This document shows, piece after piece, positions 19,025 through 29,256 of a stretch of 64,000 nt of DNA (its first letter is position 1; every line of letters starts with the position of its first letter). The notes under the pieces are model-generated. The model saw only the letters and a list, made by a program, of their open reading frames with translations, did no database searches and was not told where the DNA came from. A program made the translations under genes and the position numbers. Source of the DNA: Saccharicrinis sp963677655 (GTDB lineage: Bacteria; Bacteroidota; Bacteroidia; Bacteroidales; Marinilabiliaceae); assembly GCA_963677655.1 (NCBI GenBank), contig OY782088.1; one strand, 5' to 3'.

Positions 19025-19427
19025 AATTTCTTTCATTTACAGATAAAAAAAACACTAATAACCGACTAAAATACTTTGCCTTAAAACTCCAAATGTCTTC
19101 CAGCCAGACAGGCTTTTACATGAACGCGGTTTAGCTACCCGTATATATCGCTCAATTTCCTAAAACACGTATTACAAAATAACTAAACCAATAGATTTAT
19201 ATTTTTTATCGATCAGCTATGATAAAAAACTATAAAGCACACAGGAATAACTAATTTAAAGTATTTGTTTTTAGTATACATAGAGACTTATTCAAAATAT
19301 GGAGATATTATAATTTCAACACATAAATAAATCGTTTTATCTAACAAAAACTACAATACATCAATAAAGCAAACCAAACATTGTATACATAACGTATTAG
19401 AACTTACATAACCAACACTATTTAAAC
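19025..19427. other. intergenic before lone receiver gene
   Basis: No gene is seen. An AT-rich inverted repeat, TTTTTTATC (19202-19210) with GATAAAAAA (19221-19229), is the only structured element and could be an RNA hairpin or a binding site. I found no convincing TAnnTTTG promoter for the receiver gene. Confidence 0.3.
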
Positions 19428-19808
19428 ATGTTAAAAGTTTTAATTGTAGATGACACTCAAATTTCAAGAGTAATAACAAAAAAATTCTTATCTAACTATA
19501 ATTTACATATAATTGAAGCTAAAGACGGACTAGAAGGACGAAAGGTGTTCTATCAGGAAAAACCAGATTTAGTTTTGCTTGATCTCTATATGCCCAATAA
19601 AAATGGATTTGAAGTTCTTAATGACATGCAGGAATATTTACTCGATGTACCTGTTGTTATAATATCTGGAGATAATTCTAAAAATACAATTCATTCTTGT
19701 CTTTCAAATGGAGCTACTGCATTTTTGTCTAAACCTTTGGTAAAAGAAGACTTCAATAGAATAATTATGGATTTAATGGTTGAAAAAGTAATGAATAACA
19801 GATCTTAG
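19428..19808 (+). CDS. single-domain response regulator
   Basis: A 126-residue CheY-like receiver with no output domain. Acidic pocket D8-D9, phosphoacceptor D52 in LVLLDLYMP, switch residue S80 and K102 in FLSKP are all present, so it should be phosphorylated normally. Single-domain receivers relay phosphate to motors, phosphotransfer proteins or kinases. No kinase is adjacent; the histidine kinase at 52 kb is far away. The partner is unknown. Confidence 0.93.
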   Translation: MLKVLIVDDTQISRVITKKFLSNYNLHIIEAKDGLEGRKVFYQEKPDLVLLDLYMPNKNGFEVLNDMQEYLLDVPVVIISGDNSKNTIHSCLSNGATAFLSKPLVKEDFNRIIMDLMVEKVMNNRS

Positions 19809-20026
19809 CTTAATGAATATCTAACAACCTGGCACAAAAACAAAAAGTTGTCAACTACATAATATTATCAACTATTATCCAATCACAATACACTAATTTC
19901 ATCTAATTCAATATCTGATCGTTACAAACAAAAAATAAGATTTACACTTTTTATTGTATATAACCAATGAATAGTATTTTTATCCTAAAACTCATAATTC
20001 GGTTATTTTGATAATGCTTATTAAAA

Positions 20027-20995
20027 TCAAACATCAATAGTTAATTCTGCAGCTTTCTGATTTTCGATAATCTTTCTAACATACAAATTCTTGGTAACTT
20101 GACGTCCCAAGTATAACAAATCTATTTTAATTACTAAATATTGGTCGCTTGTACCATGTCCTTTTGAAATTTCAGGAATACTAACAAGTCCATCATCATC
20201 AGATTTTAATCTATCATTGACTAAATAACCACCACTATATTCTAATTTTACAGGTAAATTTTTTACGGATACAGATCCATCATAAATGATACTTATACGA
20301 TCTTTTGAACCTGAAACAGCATTGTTCCCTTTAATATTAATTGAGAATTTTTCTATAATCCTAGCTATTTCAATACTTGATTCTGAAACTAAATCTACTT
20401 TATTCCCTTCTATATCAATAATTGTTAATTCATTCATATAGCCACTAAGTACATCTATACATGCTGCAAAATGTTCTAAAGAGGGTACAAAATTACCTTC
20501 TTCTTTCAATTTTAAAGCAGTAAGGTATTTCTCCGTTCCAACCTTAAGGGCTTCAGCTTTTCTTTTTGCTTTTAGTTCTTTATATACTTGTTTTGATAAC
20601 CGATAATATACATAAGTATTAGACAAGTCTTCCCATTTATCTACATATTCATACCCCTCTAAATACCCTTCTGAAACAGCTTTAATCCTATTTTGCAAAA
20701 AATCTCTTACTCCGTTCTTATCCTCAACCTGATACAATATAGCTTCAGATTTAATTGTTGAACTTATTTGACTTGATATATCAGCAAGTGCCCGTTCCTT
20801 TGCTTTATCTTCATACAACATTGGAGAACCTACTTTAGGAACAATCCCTATTCCACAATAATAAGCATTATCTATAGGGCGTTCTTTAAGCCATAAAGGT
20901 TTTGTTTGTTCTAAAAGTTCTGCTTGTTTTTTTGCTGTAGAACATCCAATAAATAATAAAATCAGAATAACAAGTACATTATATTTCATGTACAT
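20027..20995 (-). CDS. LPP20-family lipoprotein
   Basis: A 322-residue predicted lipoprotein: a hydrophobic signal then a lipobox ending IGCS with Cys18. The region of residues 30-140 (KPLWLKERPIDNAYYCGIG, then a helix rich in A-D-I-S-S-Q-I) matches the LPP20 fold found in Helicobacter and many Bacteroidota proteins. The C-terminal half is beta-rich and unassigned. An ATG two codons downstream (20989) is an equally good start. The preceding lipoprotein gene ends 6 bases upstream, so the two are co-transcribed and probably act together at the cell envelope. Confidence 0.8.
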   Translation of the reverse strand: MYMKYNVLVILILLFIGCSTAKKQAELLEQTKPLWLKERPIDNAYYCGIGIVPKVGSPMLYEDKAKERALADISSQISSTIKSEAILYQVEDKNGVRDFLQNRIKAVSEGYLEGYEYVDKWEDLSNTYVYYRLSKQVYKELKAKRKAEALKVGTEKYLTALKLKEEGNFVPSLEHFAACIDVLSGYMNELTIIDIEGNKVDLVSESSIEIARIIEKFSINIKGNNAVSGSKDRISIIYDGSVSVKNLPVKLEYSGGYLVNDRLKSDDDGLVSIPEISKGHGTSDQYLVIKIDLLYLGRQVTKNLYVRKIIENQKAAELTIDV

Positions 20996-21001
20996 AAAAT
21001 A

Positions 21002-22405
21002 TTATTTTTCAGGTTTATATTCAGATATTTCAGAAACAATATTGCTAATACATTCATCTACAAGTAACTTTTGAAGTTCACTTGATGATTTTGCAGTTCT
21101 CTTATTTTGTGCTAACCTTCGCAAATTACTAATTGAAGCATTACTTGTATTTACATAATCCTCACTACTATCTTTATTGCTATATTTCCAATAACCTGGC
21201 ACTAATTTTTTAGAATTTCCTTCATAAACAACATAATGCAGATTATCTGTTTCCTGTTTTGTAAACACATTAGACAAAGGAACCTCATCCTTATCAGTTC
21301 TTTTCATTACATATTCTAACGATAAAGAAACATAACGAGTTAATTCATATTCATAGTATTTCACTTTATCATACTCTGTTTTTTTCTTTTTTTCTCCCGT
21401 TTCTTTATCTACATACTCTACAGTTCTTTCCAAATAACCTCTTTTTTGTTTCTTAGATAGTTTACCATTATATACTTTATAATTATGAATCTTTCCAGAT
21501 ATAATTGCTTTAGCTTTTGTATTTACATGATCTTGATTTAATCCTTGCACTTTTTCTCCTTCTAGTGTCGTAGAATTTGATGATGCTATCTTATTTACAA
21601 ATAATTCTTTTTGATTCCCATGAATAGTTACCACCTCATACAATGGAGATTTCAAATTATTAATGCCATTTGTTAACTTAGTTTTTAAACTACCAGCTAA
21701 AGTTTCATAGGATTTGTATGCAAATTGAAAATGATTAATTGCTATGGTAATTTTTGCCATATCTAAAGAATGATTCATCAATTCTATAGCATCTTTATAT
21801 ACATTAATTTTATCAATTATACTTTTAAATGTAAAATAAGATGAGCGAAACATTTCTGCCCCCATTTGCTGTTGCCCCTCTCTATACACGGGTTCATACT
21901 TTGCAATTACCCATTTTGACTTTACATCTTTATAATTATTATTTAACGAAAGAATCTCAGCAAACATTTTCTCTGAACTAGCAAATTCTTCCATATCTAA
22001 AGCCTTTATTGCTTGTTCATACAATGAACTTAAATATAGATCCTCAACTTCTTTATAATAACTTCTTTGTTCTTCAGGAAAAATTAAATTTAATCCAACC
22101 TTCTTAATTTGGTTGTAATATTTTTCTGCTTTTAAAAAGGCATATACAGCATCTTTTGAAGTACCATTGCTATATTGGTTTTTAAACTGTTCAATATAAT
22201 CATCCAAAACAAGTTGCCCGGTTCGTTGTAAACCTATTTTTGCATCAATATTATTTATGTTTTTTAATAGGGAATGATAGTACTGACTAGCGGCATCTGA
22301 ATACAAACCTGAGTTTTCAAGTTCTAATCCTTTCTTTAAATAACGCTTACTTGCACAAGCTGTAAAAATCAATAATATACTCAGGAAAAGTACAATTTGC
22401 TTCAT
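21002..22405 (-). CDS. predicted lipoprotein with TPR-like helices, unknown
   Basis: A 467-residue protein with a lipoprotein signal (LLIFTACASK, Cys17). Residues 20-240 look like helical TPR-type repeats (GLYSDAASQYYHSLL, SLYEQAIKALDMEEFASSEK). Residues 260-467 are beta-rich and contain a charged patch, EYVDKETGEKKKKTEYDKVKY cut at about residues 330-350. I do not recognise the family by name. It is first in a pair with the LPP20-family lipoprotein, with a 6-base gap, which suggests a shared envelope complex. Confidence 0.7.
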   Translation of the reverse strand: MKQIVLFLSILLIFTACASKRYLKKGLELENSGLYSDAASQYYHSLLKNINNIDAKIGLQRTGQLVLDDYIEQFKNQYSNGTSKDAVYAFLKAEKYYNQIKKVGLNLIFPEEQRSYYKEVEDLYLSSLYEQAIKALDMEEFASSEKMFAEILSLNNNYKDVKSKWVIAKYEPVYREGQQQMGAEMFRSSYFTFKSIIDKINVYKDAIELMNHSLDMAKITIAINHFQFAYKSYETLAGSLKTKLTNGINNLKSPLYEVVTIHGNQKELFVNKIASSNSTTLEGEKVQGLNQDHVNTKAKAIISGKIHNYKVYNGKLSKKQKRGYLERTVEYVDKETGEKKKKTEYDKVKYYEYELTRYVSLSLEYVMKRTDKDEVPLSNVFTKQETDNLHYVVYEGNSKKLVPGYWKYSNKDSSEDYVNTSNASISNLRRLAQNKRTAKSSSELQKLLVDECISNIVSEISEYKPEK

Positions 22406-22442
22406 AATATAATTAATAGTTTTACATACAATTATTAAACCT

Positions 22443-23537
22443 TTACTCCATCATGTAAATAAAGTTACCTTCTTGGGTTAAAAATTTCTTCATTAAATTA
22501 GATGTCAGACATGAATGTACTGGTAAAACTCCGACAATATCACCTGGTTTTATTTCAAAAGAGTATTCGTATTTAACAGAAACAACTCCATGCTCCTGTG
22601 ACAGGGAACGAATTTCACCATAATCTCTATTAACATCCCACTTTCCATTTTTCATTGCTACCACTTTACCGTATGTAACAGATCCATCCTCGAGAGTAAT
22701 ATTTTCTTTTGACAAGTGAATTGCTCCTGCGTGTATTACGATTTCATTTCTTTCTGGATGCGTTGCTAAAACGGGCGCAGCTAAACAAACTGCAATATCC
22801 GACAATTTACAACTACCAATCTTTGATTGCATATAATCGTAAAACACAAAATTCCCAGGTCGGAATTCATCAATTCCATAAAAGTTCTCATAAACAGAAC
22901 AGCTAGGTGTATCACCCCATGATAACTGCATCAATGGGAAATCTTCTTTTAAAAATACTTTAAGAGACAAAAAACTATCAATATTTTGTTTTGCAACTTG
23001 ATTAATTTCATTCTCATTCAAGCATTTATATGTATTACCAGCATGAGTCAGAAAACCCATGAAGATTAAATTTTTCTTATCCTTTAATTCATTTAAAAAG
23101 TTTTTTACCAGGGACAAATCATTTACATCAATTCCTGTTCTATGGTAGCCTGTATCTATTTTCACATAAACTCCAACTGGGTATAGTAATTCTTCCTCTA
23201 AAACTTTTATGGTATCAATATCTTCAACAAGAATATTTAAATTAATATTAGCTGCTAAAGAATTAATAATATCCTTATTTAAAATTGTTGCAGTAAGAGC
23301 TACTGTTACATCCCTCCAACCTTCTTTTGCAAAATATTGAGCCATTTTAAACGAAGAAACCGTAATCGACTCAACTCCTTCATCTTTAAACCAATTACCA
23401 ATAACAGAAGATTGATGAGTTTTAAAGTGAGGACGAAATTGACCACCCCAATTCTTTACACGATTATTCATTATTCTAATATTCCTTTTACAGATATCAG
23501 AATTAATTAATAAAGTAGGTTCATATATTCCAGGCAT
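22443..23537 (-). CDS. D-threonine aldolase / D-serine dehydratase-like PLP enzyme
   Basis: A 364-residue fold-type III PLP enzyme with an alanine-racemase-like N-terminal barrel and a C-terminal D-serine-dehydratase-like domain. The PLP lysine is K39 in RPHFKTHQS. The metal pair typical of this family is H341 and C343 in LPVHSCLTSN. Such enzymes cleave D-threonine and other D-3-hydroxy amino acids to glycine plus an aldehyde, or dehydrate D-serine. Which activity applies cannot be read from the sequence. It lies 162 bases downstream of purA, separated by a terminator. Confidence 0.88.
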   Translation of the reverse strand: MPGIYEPTLLINSDICKRNIRIMNNRVKNWGGQFRPHFKTHQSSVIGNWFKDEGVESITVSSFKMAQYFAKEGWRDVTVALTATILNKDIINSLAANINLNILVEDIDTIKVLEEELLYPVGVYVKIDTGYHRTGIDVNDLSLVKNFLNELKDKKNLIFMGFLTHAGNTYKCLNENEINQVAKQNIDSFLSLKVFLKEDFPLMQLSWGDTPSCSVYENFYGIDEFRPGNFVFYDYMQSKIGSCKLSDIAVCLAAPVLATHPERNEIVIHAGAIHLSKENITLEDGSVTYGKVVAMKNGKWDVNRDYGEIRSLSQEHGVVSVKYEYSFEIKPGDIVGVLPVHSCLTSNLMKKFLTQEGNFIYMME

Positions 23538-23643
23538 AATTACTTTTTAATGAAGGGATGAAAATAAATAATCAGTTTTAAAAGTGCAAAATGAATCTGA
23601 TTTTCATTGATTATTAATTGGTATTTAAATTTCACTATATAAA

Positions 23644-23675
23644 AAAGCCTGAATAGTCAATACTACTCAGGCTTT
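23644..23675 (-). terminator. terminator after purA
   Basis: AAAGCCTGA (23644-23652) pairs with TCAGGCTTT (23667-23675), extended inward by TAG/CTA across one mismatch. On the minus strand it is followed by a T run. Confidence 0.75.
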
Positions 23676-23698
23676 CTAAATTTTATATTTTTCAAATA

Positions 23699-24961
23699 TT
23701 ATTTTCTAACAATAGTTTGTTCTCTATCTGGACCTACTGACACAATAGTAATTGGCACTTCCAATTCTTTCTCTAGATATTCAATATAATTTTTTAATTC
23801 CACTGGAAATTCTTCCTCTGATTTCATTCCTGTTAAATTAGCATTCCATCCAGGAAGTTCGGTATATCCTACTTCTAACTTTTCAGGTAATTCATAAGGA
23901 AAATCCGAAGTTTCTTTTCCATCTATAATATATGAAGTTGCAACTTTAATTGTTTCAAAAGAACTTAAAACATCACCTTTTGTCATAATTAATTGTGTTA
24001 CTCCATTTATCATTACAGAGTATTTAAGGGCAACTAAATCTAACCAACCACATCTACGAGGTCGACCTGTTGTAGCACCAAATTCATGTCCTGCCTTACG
24101 AAGTTCTTCTCCTGTCTCATCTTCTAGCTCTGTAGGAAATGGACCACTTCCTACTCTTGTACAATAAGCTTTGAAGATACCGAATACTTCTCCAATTTTA
24201 TTTGGAGCAACCCCCATACCTGTACAAGCACCAGCACAAATTGTATTAGATGAAGTAACGAAAGGATAAGATCCAAAGTCAATATCTAATAATGTTCCCT
24301 GTGCGCCTTCCGCTAAAACAGTTTTACCATCTTTTATATAATCATTTATTTGATGTTCGCTATCAATTAACTGAAACTTTTTGATACACTCGATACCTTC
24401 TTGTAATCCTTTTTCAAATTCTTCAATATTATAATCGAAATCATACATTGAAAGTAATTGCTCGTGTTTCTTCTTTAGTTCGTTATATTTTTCTTCAAAA
24501 TTTCCAATAACATCACCTACACGAAGTCCGTTTCTTCCGGTCTTGTCCATATAAGTTGGACCAATACCTTTTAAAGTAGAACCAATTTTAGTTTTCCCTT
24601 TAGAAGCTTCTGACGCAGCATCAAGAATACGATGAGTTGGAAGAATTAAATGAGCTTTTTTAGAAATCAGAAGATTTTGAGTTAAATCCATACCTTTAGC
24701 CTCAAGTTCATCTATTTCTTGTTTAAAACTAATTGGATCAAGCACTACTCCATTTCCAATAATATTCATTTTGGTTGTATGAAAAATGCCTGAAGGAATG
24801 TTATGCAATACATGCTTAATGTTATTAAACTCTAGGGTATGGCCTGCATTAGGACCACCTTGAAACCTTGTGATAACATCATACTTGGGTGTAAGTACAT
24901 CCACAACTTTTCCTTTACCCTCGTCTCCCCATTGAAGACCAAGAAGAACATCAACTTTCAT
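23699..24961 (-). CDS. purA: adenylosuccinate synthase
   Basis: Catalyses GTP-dependent condensation of IMP and aspartate to adenylosuccinate, the first committed step to AMP. The 420-residue length is typical. Catalytic D13 and the P-loop residues are in LQWGDEGKGK, H41 is in NAGHTLEF, and STLKGIGPTYMDK, EGAQGTLLDIDFG and TGRPRRCGWLD are the IMP and GTP site signatures. A TAnnTTTG element lies 62 bases upstream and a terminator follows, so it can be a single-gene unit. Confidence 0.98.
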   Translation of the reverse strand: MKVDVLLGLQWGDEGKGKVVDVLTPKYDVITRFQGGPNAGHTLEFNNIKHVLHNIPSGIFHTTKMNIIGNGVVLDPISFKQEIDELEAKGMDLTQNLLISKKAHLILPTHRILDAASEASKGKTKIGSTLKGIGPTYMDKTGRNGLRVGDVIGNFEEKYNELKKKHEQLLSMYDFDYNIEEFEKGLQEGIECIKKFQLIDSEHQINDYIKDGKTVLAEGAQGTLLDIDFGSYPFVTSSNTICAGACTGMGVAPNKIGEVFGIFKAYCTRVGSGPFPTELEDETGEELRKAGHEFGATTGRPRRCGWLDLVALKYSVMINGVTQLIMTKGDVLSSFETIKVATSYIIDGKETSDFPYELPEKLEVGYTELPGWNANLTGMKSEEEFPVELKNYIEYLEKELEVPITIVSVGPDREQTIVRK

Positions 24962-25022
24962 TATATATTGTTTTAAACTTTTTTAATCTTGGCAAGATTT
25001 TGTCTGATATTTTTTCGACCAG

Positions 25023-25030
25023 CAAAAGTA
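25023..25030 (-). promoter_or_regulatory. -7 element for purA
   Basis: Minus strand TACTTTTG (TAnnTTTG), 62 bases before the purA start. No -33 box was recognised. Confidence 0.4.
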
Positions 25031-25154
25031 ACTATTAAAAATGGGATAATGTCATGGTTTTAAATATATTTTTTACACAATTATACATTTCCCTATAAAA
25101 TGTGCTTTTATGAGAAGATTTCTAATCAAATAAGATGGGGGATTTAATCAAAAT

Positions 25155-25598
25155 TTATTGGCAGTTTTTACAAACTCCATAAATATATAACGAATGATGC
25201 GATACATTGAAATCCATTGATTCCTTTGCATTATTCAATATGCCCTGAATTCCAGGATCACAAAATTCAATCACACTTCCGCAATGAGTACAAATTAAAT
25301 GATCATGTTGTTTTGACTCAAAAGACTTTTCAAACTGAGCAATATTTTTTCCAAATTGATGCTTTATAACTAATTTACACTCCAACAACAAGTCGATTGT
25401 ATTGTACAAAGTAGCCCTACTCACTCTGTAATTTTTATTTTTCATAAAAATATAGAGTGATTCAATATCAAAATGACCATCTCTGGAATAAATTTCCTCT
25501 AGTATCGCAAACCTTTCTGGCGTTTTGCGGTGTCCATTCTTTTGCAGAAACTCAGTGAAAATTTGTTTTACCACTTCTTTTGTTTTCACCTTATCCAT
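25155..25598 (-). CDS. Fur-family metalloregulator
   Basis: A 147-residue Fur-superfamily DNA-binding repressor. It has an N-terminal winged helix (residues 8-85, with KTPERFAILEEIYSRDGHFD and SRATLYNTIDLL) and a C-terminal dimerisation domain. Structural zinc cysteines are C103/C106 (CTHCG) and C143/C146 (CKNC); H98 and H100 in QHDHLIC belong to the regulatory site. Whether it senses iron, zinc or peroxide (Fur, Zur, PerR) cannot be decided here. It lies between rel and purA on the same strand, 87 bases after rel. Confidence 0.93.
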   Translation of the reverse strand: MDKVKTKEVVKQIFTEFLQKNGHRKTPERFAILEEIYSRDGHFDIESLYIFMKNKNYRVSRATLYNTIDLLLECKLVIKHQFGKNIAQFEKSFESKQHDHLICTHCGSVIEFCDPGIQGILNNAKESMDFNVSHHSLYIYGVCKNCQ

Positions 25599-25684
25599 AA
25601 ATAAACCAATTATAAATAGCTGGCTAAAGATAAATATTTTACCTAAATAATGAAACGATTGTTTAGACTAAATTAAAACAATAT

Positions 25685-27904
25685 TTATTTCTGAATTCTC
25701 TCTTGACGAGTTACTGTATAAACACCTTTGATTTTCACAAGGTTGTATATTAAATTATTTAAATCCTCAACATTGTGAATATAAAGGTTTATATCTCCAT
25801 CAAATATTCCATCATGACTTTCAATATGAATTGAACGCATATTTACATTTTGATCATCAGAAATAACCTTAGTTATTTTACTTACAATACCAATTTGATC
25901 AATTCCTGTAAGTTTTATAATCGCTAAAAACGAAAGAAGTTTATGGGTAGTCCAATCTGCAGAAACAATTTTATTTCCCTGGCTCGACATCAATTTAATA
26001 GCAACAGGACACTTTCTATTATGCAAAATTACCTTTTCATCATCATCAACATAACCAACTACATCATCCCCTGGAATAGGGTTACAACAATTTGCGATAA
26101 TGTAATTACTAGTATCCGTATCATCAGATAACTTAAAAGGTTTCTTTTTATCGATTTTTTGAGGTTCAACTTTTTCTTTTTTACCTCCACCAAAAGAAAG
26201 TTTCCAATACTTAATCCACTTGTTTGATGTTTTTTCTTTTAATATACTATCAATATTTGCAAGAGATATTTTTTCACTTCCTATTTTAAGGTAAAGTTCC
26301 TCTTTTTTATCTATATTATGATATCTTAATAGTTTATTTAGAATCCTATTATTTGTGGTAAGCTTCTTTTTATTTAGAGCCTCTTCAACAAGTCTCTCTC
26401 CTATAGCTATAATCTCTTTACGTTCTTTCTTAAAAGCATCTTTTATTGCTTTTTTTGCCTTTGCTGTAAATACAGATTTTAACCATTCATATTTTGGACT
26501 TTGTTTTTCAGAAGTTAGTATCTCAACCTGATCTCCACTCTTTAATTCATAAGTAACAGGTACTAGTTTATAATTAACCTTAGCTCCAATACATTTATAA
26601 CCTAAATTTGTATGAATTTCGAAAGCAAAATCTAGTACTGTTGCTCCCTTTGGCATAATTTTCACATCTCCCTTAGGAGTAAAAATCATTATTTCAGAGG
26701 AGAATAGGTTCAATTTAAAATCATCTAAGAACTCAAGAGAATCTGATGATGGATTTTCAAGCAAATCCTTAATTCTATTCAACCAGTTTTCTAATTCAGA
26801 TTCCTTATCTTGAATACCTTTATATTTATAATGAGCTGCAAAACCTCTTTCTGCAATCTCATCCATTCTCTCGCTTCTTATTTGAATCTCCACCCATTTA
26901 CCTTCAGGCCCCATAACGGTAGCATGCAACGCCTCATAACCATTAGCCTTAGGTGTACTCACCCAATCTCTTAAACGATCAGGTTTGGGTTTATATATAT
27001 CAGTTATTAATGAATAAATATTCCAACATTGCGCTTTTTCAGGAGTATCCAAATTTTGCTTAAAAACAATACGAATGGCTAAAACATCATAAATCTCATC
27101 TAAAGGAATATTTTTAGTTTGCATTTTATTCCAAATAGAATACACAGATTTTGGACGAGATTTTAACTCATATTCAACATTAGCCTTTGATAAGGAATCT
27201 TTTATTGGAGAAATAAATTTTTCAAGTAAACCTTTATCTTTTTGTTCTTTAGTTTCAATCTGGCTTACAATATCCTTATAAACATTAGGATGCTCATATT
27301 TTAGACTCAAATCTTCAAGTTCAGTTTTTAACGCATAAAGACCTAATCGATGAGCCAAAGGAGCATACATAAATAATGTTTCTCCTGCAATTTTCAATCG
27401 CTTATGTTCAGGCATTGAGCCTAATGTACGCATATTATGGAGTCTGTCTGCCAGTTTAATAATAATTACCCTGACATCCTCAACCATAGTAAGTAATAGC
27501 TTTCGAAAATTTTCAGCCTGAGCAGATTGATTTTTATCAAAAACACCAGATAACTTAGTTAAACCATCTACAATTGAGGCAACTTTAGTTCCAAATATAG
27601 CCTCTAAATCTTCGTATGTATAATCTGTATCTTCAATAACATCATGAAGCAAAGCTGCAGCTGCACCTGTACTACCCAATCCTATTTCCTCTGTAACAAT
27701 ACGTGCAACTGCCAAAGGATGTAAAATATAAGGTTCACCAGATTTACGTCGCACACCTGCATGCGCCTTACGAGCCAATTCAAAAGCCTTATTTACTAAC
27801 TTTATTCCTTTTTCAGTCTGACACTGAGGACTTGAGTTAATTAAAGCTTCATACTCATTTCTGATGATATCATTCTCCTGTATTTCGGACAAAACTTCAC
27901 TCAT
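25685..27904 (-). CDS. rel: bifunctional RelA/SpoT (p)ppGpp synthetase-hydrolase
   Basis: A 739-residue stringent-response enzyme that makes and degrades (p)ppGpp. The domains, in order, are an HD hydrolase (residues about 35-190, with H62, H87-D88 and E91-D92 in LLHDVIEDTD), a synthetase (about 245-355, with RDWVSTPKANGYEALHATV), TGS (about 405-465), a helical/zinc-finger region with ANCCNPIPGDDVVGY, and ACT (about 660-735). Both catalytic centres look intact, as in the long Bacteroidota Rel. It is 74 bases downstream of the M16 pair and may be read from the same transcript. Confidence 0.97.
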   Translation of the reverse strand: MSEVLSEIQENDIIRNEYEALINSSPQCQTEKGIKLVNKAFELARKAHAGVRRKSGEPYILHPLAVARIVTEEIGLGSTGAAAALLHDVIEDTDYTYEDLEAIFGTKVASIVDGLTKLSGVFDKNQSAQAENFRKLLLTMVEDVRVIIIKLADRLHNMRTLGSMPEHKRLKIAGETLFMYAPLAHRLGLYALKTELEDLSLKYEHPNVYKDIVSQIETKEQKDKGLLEKFISPIKDSLSKANVEYELKSRPKSVYSIWNKMQTKNIPLDEIYDVLAIRIVFKQNLDTPEKAQCWNIYSLITDIYKPKPDRLRDWVSTPKANGYEALHATVMGPEGKWVEIQIRSERMDEIAERGFAAHYKYKGIQDKESELENWLNRIKDLLENPSSDSLEFLDDFKLNLFSSEIMIFTPKGDVKIMPKGATVLDFAFEIHTNLGYKCIGAKVNYKLVPVTYELKSGDQVEILTSEKQSPKYEWLKSVFTAKAKKAIKDAFKKERKEIIAIGERLVEEALNKKKLTTNNRILNKLLRYHNIDKKEELYLKIGSEKISLANIDSILKEKTSNKWIKYWKLSFGGGKKEKVEPQKIDKKKPFKLSDDTDTSNYIIANCCNPIPGDDVVGYVDDDEKVILHNRKCPVAIKLMSSQGNKIVSADWTTHKLLSFLAIIKLTGIDQIGIVSKITKVISDDQNVNMRSIHIESHDGIFDGDINLYIHNVEDLNNLIYNLVKIKGVYTVTRQERIQK

Positions 27905-27978
27905 TAATTAAAAAAAGAGATACTATTACTTTTGAAAATTTAATCTAATAATAAACTAGCAATTATACTAAAAAAATG

Positions 27979-29256
27979 CTATTTTCCTGCAACTACTATA
28001 TGAAAATCATCTTTAACCAAATACTTATTGGCAAGACTCTTTATCTTTTCTGGTTGAATATTTGCAATCGTACTTTCTAATTTCTTAAAAAAATCAATAT
28101 CTAAATCAAAACCAACCAATCCTCTATAGGCCTCAGAGACAGCAAACGGACCGTCTAAATTTCTCATCAAATCACCTAACATAAAATTTTTAACCCGGGT
28201 TAATTCCTCTTCAGGAACTAACTCTTTACAAAGCTTATTCATTTCGTTAAAAATTTCATCTACAGCAAGTGTTCGTTTTTCCGCAACAACTTCTGTAGAA
28301 ACCCCCATAGCACCAGCTTTAATGTATGATGTTATGTATGAACCTATACCATATGTTAAACCTTTTTCCTCTCTAAGATTTGTCATTAACCTAGAACCGA
28401 AATAACCTCCAAACAACGTATTCAGAACCATCAATGGCATATAATCCGGGTGTGATTTTGTAACTATCTGCCTCACAATTCTAATAGCACTTTGCATTGC
28501 ATTATCTTTAATAATGAAATGTTCATTACCATTTTCTGCTTCTGTATATGGCATCACATCATCAACAACTGTATCATTACTCCAATCATTACCTCCCAAA
28601 TACTTATTTAGAAGAGCAGTAAAGCTTTCATCAGGTTTTCCTGCTACAATAATTTTACACAAATTAGATGCATATTGATTTTTATGGAATACTTTTAAAT
28701 CGTCAGTACTAATTTCATCATAATGATTCAACTTAGCAATCCTTCCATAAGGATGCTTTTCACCAAAAAGTACTTCTTGAGATTTCCTAAATGCTAAAAT
28801 TTTCACCTTTTCGGAATCTACTAAGAAATCCTGTTTCTTTTTAGATAGATATACATCAAATTCATGTTCTGAAAAAGAAGGTCGTTTAAGTATTTCCTCT
28901 ACTACTGGTAAAACATTAGGAAGGTACTTCGTTAATGCATATAAAGTAACTTGTGCATGATGATAATTTGTAGCCTGTCCTAAAAAGGCTCCATAATAAT
29001 CTATTTTTTCAGCAATTTCAGAAGAAGAATAATTCTGAGTTCCTTCTTGCATTAGATAATTTGTAAATGAGGCTACCAAAGGTTTTGGAGCTTGAACTGA
29101 TCCTGCAGGAAAAATAAAATCTATTTTAACAACATCCTGTGATCCACCTTTAATTACATGTACAGGAATTCCATTATTTAAAGTAAAGTTTTCACTATCT
29201 AAAATATTCAATCCCATCGGTAATACAAATGATGGGGCTTCCTTTCTCATTAACAT
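27979..29256 (-). CDS. M16-family peptidase-like protein, inactive-subunit type
   Basis: A 425-residue pitrilysin-family protein from the ATG at 29256; an earlier in-frame ATG at 29301 would overlap the upstream gene by 52 bases. The N-terminal domain has the M16 fold, but the HxxEH site is replaced by FTNYLMQEGTQ, so it cannot bind zinc there. The C-terminal domain keeps the LREEKGLTYGIGSY substrate-binding region typical of the non-catalytic partner. It overlaps the active M16 gene by 7 bases (ATGTTAATG around its TAA). The pair probably forms a heterodimer like mitochondrial processing peptidase or two-gene bacterial M16 enzymes. Confidence 0.9.
   Translation of the reverse strand: MLMRKEAPSFVLPMGLNILDSENFTLNNGIPVHVIKGGSQDVVKIDFIFPAGSVQAPKPLVASFTNYLMQEGTQNYSSSEIAEKIDYYGAFLGQATNYHHAQVTLYALTKYLPNVLPVVEEILKRPSFSEHEFDVYLSKKKQDFLVDSEKVKILAFRKSQEVLFGEKHPYGRIAKLNHYDEISTDDLKVFHKNQYASNLCKIIVAGKPDESFTALLNKYLGGNDWSNDTVVDDVMPYTEAENGNEHFIIKDNAMQSAIRIVRQIVTKSHPDYMPLMVLNTLFGGYFGSRLMTNLREEKGLTYGIGSYITSYIKAGAMGVSTEVVAEKRTLAVDEIFNEMNKLCKELVPEEELTRVKNFMLGDLMRNLDGPFAVSEAYRGLVGFDLDIDFFKKLESTIANIQPEKIKSLANKYLVKDDFHIVVAGK

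Noticed and set aside
27921..27934. ATTACTTTTG on the plus strand near the rel start
   Set aside because: It points into the antisense strand of the M16-rel junction, with no gene to the right on that strand.
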